From NCBI GenBank assembly GCA_033807695.1, contig CM066307.1:1736001-1800000 (forward strand): DNA of 64,000 bases, read 5' to 3'. The notes under the pieces were generated by a model. It was not told the origin of the DNA. It saw only the letters and a list, made by a program, of their open reading frames with translations, and made no database searches. This stretch comes from Daedaleopsis sinensis (taxonomy: Eukaryota; Basidiomycota; Agaricomycetes; Polyporales; Polyporaceae). Shown here in pieces: positions 55,602-64,000 of this stretch (the stretch's first letter is position 1; each line of letters begins with the position of its first letter). The position numbers were made by a program, and so were the translations under genes.

Positions 55602-55740
55602 ATGTAGTCAAGCTCTACGTCGATCGCCAAAGTCGCGTCGAGATCGCATTGCAACACTTTGTAGGATATGAATAGTCAGGCAATGGATATATATGTGGCT
55701 TGCTCCGGTTGGCTCCAGGCGATTGAAACGTTCGATCAGG

Positions 55741-56313
55741 TCGGCTTCACCTATCCCGTTGGCCGGACTTGGATGGTTACAGTAGTCCTTCGGGGCATAT
55801 ACTTTGACACACACTTCTAATGCTCCACTCCCCCCAAGTCAGTCTATTCCCCCCACGTATCCTGCAGTACTCCTAGTCAACGTTCACCAACCTACCCATT
55901 TCGTTGTAGTCTGCGACTCCAAGGGGTATGAACGTCGCCGATAAGTCAACCTTGACTCGGAGGAATGGAGTGATTAAAGAATGTATAGCGGCCCTTAATC
56001 AATAACTGATCGTACACCTGGTATTCTCTATATTCTCGACCGACAAGGTGACCGTTGACTAGATTCTGCAATAAAACAGGCGCCTGTCAACTAGACCGAT
56101 CATTCCCCTTCCGGTCATCAATGCATCATCGCGCAAGTCCTCTAGCTAGCAGAAATCTGACTCCTCCCCGAGGCGATGACCGATGTAGTGACTAAATGGA
56201 TTGTCTTGCTGAGGTGAATGTGTAAGCACGACATCGTGGAGAAGGCGCTCGTTCTGCATAGTCTACCATCGCACGGACTCCAGATCGCAGTTACTCAACT
56301 TCATCCACAACCA
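55741..56313. other. Spacer between the two SDR copies
   Basis: Holds the promoter of copy 2, which lacks the TATA block seen in copy 1. No gene is supported. Confidence 0.6.
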
Positions 56314-57710
56314 CTATGTCTACTCGCCCCCTCCTCGTCGTTGCTGGCATCGGCAATGGCTCCGGTATGTTTTCTCGTGCTCTCTCAGCGCCGTGCACTG
56401 ACATAAGATTATGGCGGGCGCACCAGGTACTGGAGCAGCTACTGCGTGAGTGTATACATACGTTACAGGTGGCAAGACTTCGCACGCGAATGCCTATGTC
56501 TCATGCCACCTTCGCAGTCGTCTGTTCGCGAAGCAGGGATACCGCGTCGCCCTCATTGCGCGCAACGCTGACCACCTCAATCGCCTTGCTTCGGAAATCG
56601 CGAGTGGAGGCGGCGAGGTAAATGAACATCCTTCATGTCATTCTAGTGGCAATGCTTCATAGTACCCTCCACAGGCGGCAGCCTTCCCGATTTCCAGCTA
56701 CTCGTACAAAGACACACTTTCTGTCTTTGACACCATTGCCGCACACAAGTGGAGCTCGTCTGGCACCTCGGAGCTTCGCGTTGCCCTCTGGAACGCCGGC
56801 ATCCCGCTGTGGAAGGGCTTCCTCGACGTGACCGAGGAGGACATCACGACTTCGCTCGAGGCAAATGTCACCGCTGCGTTCGCCTTCTCGCGCCGAGTTA
56901 TTCTAGCGTTTAAGCAGAACGAGCTTGACGAGCGCGGTGCCAGGGGAACGCTGCTATTCACGGGTGCGACGGCCAGCATTCGGGGGAACGTCATGACAAG
57001 CGCTCTCTCCGCATCCAGGACTGGCGTCAGGGCATTGAGCCAGAGCCTTGCAAAGGAGTTCGGCAAGCAGAACATTCATGTATGTGAGCACGCGAATGTT
57101 AACTTTGGGAAGGCACTGACGGTTTGACCATGACAGGTTGCTCATGTAAGTCGGCATCCCTGTCTTCATGTGGGACTTCTGAATGTCTGATTGTATGTGT
57201 CGACTGTCCTTAGGCGATTATTGACGGAGGTATGAGGGCAAATGTCACAGGCGTCCATCTAGTATTGATATAAAATCGCAGGTATCTTGACTGATGCTGC
57301 CCTGGCCCGTTTCTCTGGGGAGGCTGCCGAACGGTACAAGAACAACCGTGACACCCGCCTGGACGCGGAAAGCATTGCGAAGGTAGAGTGCTGCCGGCAC
57401 ACTCACCAATCAGGTACTCACATATATCGCAGAGCTACCTTTATCTCGTCGAGCAAGACAGGTCCGCGTGGACTTGGGAGTTGGATCGTAAGTGATTTGG
57501 TGTTGAAAGACCATTGGATGCAGCTAACTGAGGTGCTCACAGTCCGTCCTGCGCACGAGAAGTGGTGAATGTAGTCAAGGCCCTAGTCGATCGCCAAAGT
57601 CGCGTCGAGATCGCATTGCAACACTTTGTAGGATATGAGTGGGTCAGTCAAAGGATGTGGATCTGTGTCTTGCTCCGGTTGGCCCCAGGGGAGTTTGGAC
57701 GCTTTGAATG
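56165..57710. repeat. Tandem duplication unit 2 (partner about 54165-55740)
   Basis: Second copy of the SDR gene unit in direct orientation. Confidence 0.88.
56314..57568 (+). CDS. Short-chain dehydrogenase-like protein, copy 2
   Basis: Same exon order as copy 1, start MSTRPLLVVAGIGNGSG, end RPAHEKW at 57568. Key differences lie at the active site: the region reads TSALSASRTGVRALSQSL, so the Tyr position is Leu and the Lys position is Arg. Both catalytic residues of the SDR family are thus lost, while the dinucleotide-binding part and the frame are kept. ALWNAGIPLWKGFLDVTEED replaces the matching segment of copy 1. The 9 nt VAH exon is kept. It may be a binding or regulatory paralogue, or be decaying. 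Confidence 0.82.
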
Positions 57711-58501
57711 GTGTCAGACAGATCCTCCAGCGACTGCGTACTGCTGTTCTCTGTTAATTCTCGTCGAGCTCGCGCTGCCGCCCTTGTTAAGTTAGTGAGC
57801 AATGGAGTGATCAAATAATATAAGTAGGGCCCCTCCGGGCAGACCTGGACACGACGGACGTGTAGCTCAAGTGCGGGGAATTTCCAGGAAGTTCGATTCG
57901 AATTGATCCGAGTGAGTCGGACGGGTATGACGTGCTCACAGACTGGTCTGGGGCTCACATAATTCAGCGTAATTTAACTGGAATGTGCTGCGGTAGGCTG
58001 TGATTGGGTCCGTTAGTCAAAGTTTAGAGTTATATTGATTCGGGATAGTCTATACTCAAATAAGTGTAGAGACGGGATCGAAGATAATCTTACCGAATTG
58101 TCGGTTCGAGGGGTTCGAGTACGTTTGGGTAGTGACGCCAACGGTGGTAGCGCAGTGGACGCGATTGCATCTGTGAGTAGCCTGGTAAGCTTCGTTCCTC
58201 GAGAGCGACAGTGTTACTGGAAGGTAAGTGGGGGTAGTCGTGTTGTGCATGAAGAGGTGTTTACAGTTCAGCCCAGGGTCCTCAAGTACCCTCAAAAACT
58301 ATCCTTTGCTTCTAGCACCTGTTCCAGAGCATTGCCCGCTCTTCTACGCCTGGTCCGTCGGGCATGGTACGTATTGGCGTGCGGTTCTCCGCATCTTTCC
58401 ATCGCTAATTATAGCGCCTACATAACGACGATTTCCCTTCGTCGCCCCGCTCAACGTCAGTCCCTCAGCTCCTCTTCACTCTGTGGATGATACTGTGGAA
58501 A
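57711..58501. other. Spacer without supported gene
   Basis: Contains copy 3 of the dispersed GC-rich motif (57827-57847). Short open frames only. Confidence 0.5.
57827..57847 (+). repeat. Dispersed GGGCCCTCCGGGCAGA motif, copy 3
   Basis: Reads GGGCCCCTCCGGGCAGACCTG (one extra C) preceded by ATAAGTA, resembling the ATAACAC context of the other copies. Confidence 0.55.
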
Positions 58502-59320
58502 ATGGCATCTATCTCAACCATCGACGAGACTCCCGGGGTTCCGGGGCAGTACGGAAGGTACGTTCAGTCATATGTGATTCTCAACGCGGCGCCCCACATC
58601 TCGCATCTCATAGCACGGCCGCTGCCTCGCCCGTCGCGGACGACCACTTGTCCGACGTGGGCAGTACCGTGGTCGGTGGTCACGACGCGCCGCCGGCGCC
58701 CGCGCCCTTCGTTGCCGCGCCTGCTTCTTCTACTTCCATCCCGCCGCAGAGGGGAACGTTTGCGATGCCGGGGGTCCCCCACATCCCCATTCCCACGTTC
58801 ATTCGGTACGGCTTCGATAACTTGTGAGTCTTGCGATACTGGTGTTGCTGCACAGCGCTTCGCTGCTGACGGGTTTCGTTGTACAGGACGCCGGACGTGT
58901 CCATGCACGGGAAGGATATCTGGTGGGCTGGGGCTGTGTACCGGTAGGTCGCGCCGTTTTCAGTCGCGAGAGTGGAGGACTGATGCGTTTATCAGAGTTG
59001 TACCCGGCACGGTGGTTTTAGACAGCAACCACGGTGCTACGGCCTGCACGATTGTGCCCGCGACGTCCCCGGTTCCGTTCCGGTCGTCTGTGACGGGCAT
59101 CAACATGGGCTATGTGCACGTCCGCCCGGTCACGCTCTTCAGGCAGTCTCAGACTCCTGGGAATGACGCGAACGCTGACGGGAACTTTGCGCAGCCTCTG
59201 TACTGTTTCTCGGTGGAGTTCATCTGCTCGGCCATGGACGGGGCACCGTCTCGAGTACTGTACGAGACGGTGATATCCGCGCCCCCTCTCATGCCTCCAC
59301 CGGTCGCGATCGTGCCGTAG
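58502..59320 (+). CDS. Hypothetical protein
   Basis: Four exons, join(58502..58557, 58614..58823, 58887..58943, 58996..59320), with good donors and acceptors, encode 215 aa. It begins MASISTIDETPGVPGQYGRS, has an Ala/Pro-rich segment (HDAPPAPAPFVAAPASS), then NLTPDVSMHGKDIWWAGAVY, RVVPGTVVLDSNHGATACTI, GINMGYVHVRPVTLFRQSQT, FSVEFICSAMDG and a Pro-rich end MPPPVAIVP. No signal peptide or membrane segment. No family is recognised. The consistent splice phases make it a real gene rather than chance. Confidence 0.7.
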   Translation: MASISTIDETPGVPGQYGRYVQSYVILNAAPHISHLIARPLPRPSRTTTCPTWAVPWSVVTTRRRRPRPSLPRLLLLLPSRRRGERLRCRGSPTSPFPRSFGTASITCESCDTGVAAQRFAADGFRCTGRRTCPCTGRISGGLGLCTGRSRRFQSREWRTDAFIRVVPGTVVLDSNHGATACTIVPATSPVPFRSSVTGINMGYVHVRPVTLFRQSQTPGNDANADGNFAQPLYCFSVEFICSAMDGAPSRVLYETVISAPPLMPPPVAIVP

Positions 59321-62300
59321 GTTGTGCGTGGCGTCGACGACGCGTCAGTCAACTGCATTGGATTCGAATGCGATATGTTCTTGGATGGCGTAGTAGCGCA
59401 GTACGTATTGTCTCATGTTGCAGAGTATCAGTATTTCTTGTGAAGCATTTGTAGGAAGCAATCCAGCTGAAAACACAGATGCATGATGATGTTCACTACT
59501 TGAATGTCGAGTTGTACTATTTACGGTCAAGGTCCGGGATACCGTACGTTATGATACAAGTCGTGTAATATTAGTCGATCTCTCATCCCCATTGACTGAT
59601 TGCGAAATGTTTCATTGACAATGCAGGCAGTAGTAGGGAGAACTGTTGTAAGTGAGTGAGATGGCGCCTGAGTCGTTCCAAATCGGGAGATGGAGACGCT
59701 TGAGTACGTAAGCGTTTCACAAAGAGCGGCGATGCAGCGGGATCTTTCTTATCAGGACCGCCCAAATCGGGAGCTTCGCTTTGAATCGTGAATGTCGCGT
59801 CCGGGACCAACGTGTCGCCTGTGATGAGGCACATCTGATATAATTCGCTAAGCTCCTCTGCAGTGGGGCTGGGAAAGCACGCGGTAAGTCTTCGTCCTAG
59901 CTAATGGTCTGTATACGTTTACGGGACTACTCTGACCGCAGCATGAGTAGCGTCCAGTCTAGGAATGTATATGCTACAGCTACAGCTTGGGCATTCTCGT
60001 AAACCTCGAAGGAGGCTTTTCATAAGGTCGTATACATCTGACAACATAGCTAACGTGAATAGGGTACTCTGGATGCCAGGAGTGAGTTCAGCAATGACAG
60101 TCGCTCGTGGCTGGTACTCGTGGTATGTGGTCTATGTTTGGTATCCGGTCGGATCGGATGACGAACTTGTGGTTATCGCCGCACGATTGAGTGACCTTGC
60201 ACGAGATAGGTTAGTGTGGGTTACAAGTGCACCTGGGACGGGCGAGGTGATACTGAACAGACTGCTCATAGAAATTGTCCACCGTGTGCCGACTAGGTGA
60301 TGCCGAAGGTCTGTTAGGTTAAGAGCATTGAGTCGTTGGAAAGTTGTATGGCCCTGATAAATGTATAGTAGGTGTGTACGTTGTAGGGAAATGCTGCCCG
60401 CGCCTGCTGGCGCGCCCAAAGTACTCGATGCCATGCGTTGCGCAACGTTGTCCAGCCCGCCGAGGGTAGATGAGGCTACGTAACTGGTAAGTGCAAATTG
60501 TTGTCTGTGGGTGTCAGTGGGCCTAACCGCAGCTGCTGACGCGGACCGGAGGAGGGGCTCTCGGAAGAGCATCATCAACAACGAGGTGCCTATCTGGACC
60601 ATGTATAAACAAATGGTCCCACAGTTATTTTGAGTGGACATTCGGGCTCGGGGAAAGCGAACGTGACTTTCCATCATCATCATGGTTAGGTGGTGCCGAG
60701 TCTCTGGCACCATGGTTACAGTGTGGACAAGATCAGACGAGACGGCGCGAACGATGAGGTACGTGCTGTCGATTGTGACTGAGGTCGACTCAATCGTTGA
60801 CACTGCACCGCAGCATGGGTGCCGGTGGGAACTCTACTAATCTGGGACTATCGGAACAGCCGAGCACAAGCTTCTATGTGCTTATATATCGATTGTACGA
60901 TATGGTTGGGGATATACGGGTTCGCGTTGTCCTGCGTGCGCCTACAAAGGGTCCGATTACGTTCAAGTTTGCACGGGGTCTGTGGAAATGCGAAGCAAAT
61001 ATGCGCTGTGATGAGCACGAGCGCACCCGTCGACTAGGCGGTATGGTGTACGTCAATGTCGCAACCGACGAACCAGGCTGTATCGGATGTGGTCAGCTCC
61101 GATGAGGCGGGTAGTAGGGGAGCAGAAGTAGGGCAGCAGCGTCGGTGGGAAGCACCCTTTGAGTACGGAGTTCACATAACAGGTGTCAGGGTGTCCTGCT
61201 ACGTACTGCTACGTAGCGTCTCGATGTTTGATTGATGTCATTTCGTGAGGTGTACTGGATAAGTAAGCACCGGTATAGATATGTCCCGACTCTGTCTCAG
61301 AATCGGTATTCTTACAGTGTGGGTCTGGACTAGCCAGTTACAAAAAAAGGTGCGTACCGTCCAATCAGACAAGGGGGGCTTTCCGTGAAGAATGAACTCG
61401 GGATACGTCGTGTCAACCCGGGTCTGGCGGGAGGCCGAAGCGCTTCGCTCTATCTGTTCTGTCCGATGTGATGTGAGTGGTCCGTAAGCTGTCCCCCTCG
61501 CCGCGGTGTTTCTCTTGGCGGTTCCACTCGTTGTAGTAGGTTGCCACGTTGTTCTAACCGAGCTCTTGTTGGCCCGCAAACTGAGACCTCCCGCGACCCA
61601 AGGGACCAGAAAAGTGCGGTGGACGCTATGGGTTGCTCACAACACAGCCTTGTAGGAAGCACGCCCACATATGCGTTAACGTTTGTAGGTGAGTTCAACC
61701 CGGTCGAGATAAGTTGTGGTGCATCGCGTGGTTTGTTCGGTGCAGACTGAGTGGACTATAGCCTATAGCTGTTTCATCTATGCTGAACGTGCATTTACTT
61801 GCCCCTGCGCAGTGCGAGAACTTAGATCCGATTATCCTTGTCCCGTAACACCAACTCTGAACAGGCGCGTTGAGAACGGGCCTTGGGTCCGGTCGATGCG
61901 CATCGTATATAACTTCCTCTGTGTAGCAGATTTACCAGTTGCACAACAACGAGAGGATGCATGACTATATTCTCATTTCCAGAAGTCTCCTCTGGAATTG
62001 GACCAGGACGGGGGGGCGCAGCCCCACGCTCAGCAAACGAGAGAGTTGGGAAGCGTCGACCGGTCGGATGAATGTCTCGCATACTATATTGTGTAAGTAA
62101 TGGCGACGCGAGTATGCAAATATTGAATGGAGAACACCCGTTTTCCGGAATAAGTAGTACATGCTCGTTTGGTGGTCATATCGCAAATCAGAACGATGCG
62201 TAGCATACACAATTGCTTGTCACCCTGACGGTCATGGATGGAACAATAGGCGTACATGGTTTCGGCATGAGAACAATGTGGCGGATTCATCGTTGGCTGT

Positions 62301-62613
62301 AGAGCATACCGTAATGAGCGGGTAGTTGATTCATACGGGTAGAGAGTATTGTCGATCGAATGAAGTGGAGATGGTGGCGGATAAGTGATACGAGCATATC
62401 CATATCGGTAAGTCCATGGTCAACAGCCGACAACACATCAGAGACGGCCCGGTCAGCGCCAATCACGCAGGAGGTCAACAGTAGGTCGTGCGGCTGTGGG
62501 TTTCAGATCTGGAGGTGAGGTTGTGGTCCCACGTGTCTCCTGAATCAGTACGGACAAAAATGCGGGAGATGAGTTTGTGATTTGTCTCAGATTGATTGCG
62601 TTGTACTCACCGG
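59321..62613. other. Gene-poor 3.3 kb stretch
   Basis: Open frames on both strands (for instance 59965-60300 plus, 60132-60803 minus, 60797-61105 plus) overlap each other and show no domain or consistent splice pattern. The region is probably intergenic or decayed gene DNA. Confidence 0.5.
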
Positions 62614-63432
62614 CTAGCAGTCAGGTGGTCGGTTCATCGGCGTCTCCTGTATCGAGGAGAAAGACATATAAACGGGTGGGCGAGTGGTGCGTCGCCGTCT
62701 GCGAGGTACCGGATTCTCTGTTTCTGCACTGGTGCCCTCTGTTTCAGAGTCCTGCGATTCCCGTCCGTTGTCGCTGTGAGCTGCGTCTTCATATTTCTGT
62801 TCGTCATCCCTATTAACACTCCCCTCCTGCTTTCGTAGTAGAATCCTTGCGTCCACCACATGCTCCGGCTGAAAGCACATAACCCCTTTGCAATGTTCGA
62901 CCCACATGCTGTGATGAATTGTTGCAGGATCGATAAGGTCGGTAACGATGATGCCGTGCTTGATGGGTGCGGTGTGCGGGTTAGAGATGTAAGAGTGTGG
63001 GGAGAGCATGACACGGGGATGACAGGGTACGTGAATGTCGATAATCTGGACAATGTTTTGCTGACATTCATTGACGACAGTGACTATCGCGTGGAATGGA
63101 TAGGAAGGGTGTGGAATGATCCTTGTGATAGCACCTTGGACGTGTGGGTCATACAATCCGAGGTCGTCTTTTTGATGGGTCGGTGAGTAGAATGCAGCTT
63201 GAGTTATGGCGTAGACTTTGACAAGCATTCCCTCACAGAAAGGAAGCAGTGGCCAAGTGGCGAGTTTGTATGTGTGAGTCTTCGGAGTACCTATGCGTTT
63301 CCAGCAATGTTTCCCATAACCTGACCATCGGGCTGCGATAGGAACAAATGCGGATGATTGTGTCGGGATAGAGGATGTGGTTCCGCGAGTTTCCCGGCGT
63401 AGTGTGGCGGATGTTTGGAGGTCTGTTGCCAT
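62614..63432 (-). CDS. Hypothetical protein, single 272-codon ORF
   Basis: An uninterrupted frame from MATDLQTSATLRRETRGT (63432) to a stop at 62614. The middle reads like a globular protein (ITRIIPHPSYPFHAIVTVVN, VEHCKGVMCFQPEHVVDARI). The C-terminus is acidic and Ser-rich, followed by PRRRRRTTRP and MSFSSIQETPMNRPPDC. No domain is recognised. For a region this gene-poor the length of the ORF argues for coding, but the absence of introns and family signals leaves doubt. Confidence 0.45.
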   Translation of the reverse strand: MATDLQTSATLRRETRGTTSSIPTQSSAFVPIAARWSGYGKHCWKRIGTPKTHTYKLATWPLLPFCEGMLVKVYAITQAAFYSPTHQKDDLGLYDPHVQGAITRIIPHPSYPFHAIVTVVNECQQNIVQIIDIHVPCHPRVMLSPHSYISNPHTAPIKHGIIVTDLIDPATIHHSMWVEHCKGVMCFQPEHVVDARILLRKQEGSVNRDDEQKYEDAAHSDNGRESQDSETEGTSAETENPVPRRRRRTTRPPVYMSFSSIQETPMNRPPDC

Positions 63433-64000
63433 GGCTTACACTTTGCGGAGATACGAAGTACTGTGGGATTTTATAGCAGCGGTTGTTAGAACTGCGGATC
63501 ATCTGTATGCCATACTAAAATAGGCAGCAACATCATTACAATATTTAATATTTGAGTCGTACAATTTTAAAATATGGTGTTTACAATGTGCGAGTGCAGG
63601 CTAGTTTGTATATGTGATGTTCTGTGGTTATTGCAATATATGATTCGACATACTCAGTGGTGTGGATGCTGAGATGCAAGGGCTGCCATACAACGGAGTG
63701 TACTACAAAGAAATTACTATATAACGAAATCTCGGTGGAAAGGTAAGTTGCAGAAACTCTAGTTGCCTGTGATGGGGCTTATAAATCTTGCTATATCTAG
63801 ATCTTGAAGGCTAAGCTAACATTAACGAAGTTTTTGGTTTCGAACAGCCACTTATATTTACTGGTCTCATTGTGTTAGGACAGATAAGAGGGACCTGTTC
63901 TCTACCTGACACGTACTGCATAGCTTGTCTTGTGCTCGTTCGGGTGTGTGTTTTTCCCAGTAACCCAGAGCTACCCCATCTTGAAGGCGGAAAAGATAGA
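63433..64000. other. AT-rich right edge
   Basis: About 570 bp of AT-rich sequence without a supported gene. It presumably includes the upstream region of the 62614-63432 ORF. Confidence 0.6.

Larger units (their letters stand above)
54165..55740. repeat. Tandem duplication unit 1 (partner about 56165-57710)
   Basis: Promoter-proximal sequence, the complete SDR gene with all its introns, and about 130 bp of 3' flank recur about 1.95 kb downstream. Exons are highly similar and introns diverged, so the event is older than the paladin duplication. Confidence 0.88.

Noticed and set aside
60132..60803. 223-codon minus-strand ORF
   Set aside because: Overlaps plus-strand frames of equal quality, no domain, no splice pattern; kept only as part of the gene-poor region.

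Overview
The window is genomic DNA of a filamentous basidiomycete, most likely a wood-decaying agaricomycete. Evidence: protein genes cut by many short (about 50 nt) GT-AG introns, micro-exons, a CBM1-GH10 xylanase, a membrane-anchored GMC oxidoreductase, a DUF6589 protein, a paladin-type phosphatase gene and short, often divergent intergenic regions. No rRNA, tRNA, CRISPR or bacterial operon signal was found. Exon structures quoted here were worked out by hand from splice sites and reading-frame continuity.

Layout. 1-4415: no confidently recognisable gene. 4416-5865: secreted/membrane mucin-like protein with a Thr-Gly repeat. 6.1-15.2 kb: a patchwork of duplicated pieces, made of a truncated and frameshifted copy of the paladin gene, a small protein-kinase-like gene, a DUF6589 gene, a 0.25 kb fragment of the kinase gene, and a second diverged kinase-like gene. 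15.6-17.1 kb: a small unknown gene and two strong hairpins. 17.1-22.7 kb: head-to-head pair of the Rag GTPase Gtr2/RagC and the polyphosphate polymerase subunit Vtc4. 23.2-29.2 kb: the parental paladin gene with three CX5R phosphatase loops.

29.7-53 kb is a gene-dense housekeeping region: TIF6/eIF6, NDUFAF7/MidA methyltransferase, NmrA-like oxidoreductase, FRA10AC1-like protein, F-box protein, a membrane/coiled-coil protein, GMC oxidoreductase, eIF3j, PWP1, a deaminase-like gene with apparent frameshifts, and COQ9. From 52.4 kb come the CBM1-GH10 xylanase and a tandem pair of short-chain dehydrogenases lacking the canonical Tyr. The right end (57.7-64 kb) is gene-poor, with one well-resolved hypothetical gene (58502-59320) and one 272-codon ORF.

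Functional links: Gtr2 (nutrient signalling to TORC1) and Vtc4 (polyphosphate synthesis) both act at the vacuolar membrane and share a 304 bp intergenic region. TIF6, eIF3j and PWP1 serve ribosome assembly or translation. NDUFAF7 and COQ9 serve the mitochondrial respiratory chain. The xylanase and perhaps the GMC enzyme fit lignocellulose use. The most unusual part is the duplication patch at 6-15 kb together with its source gene at 23-29 kb.
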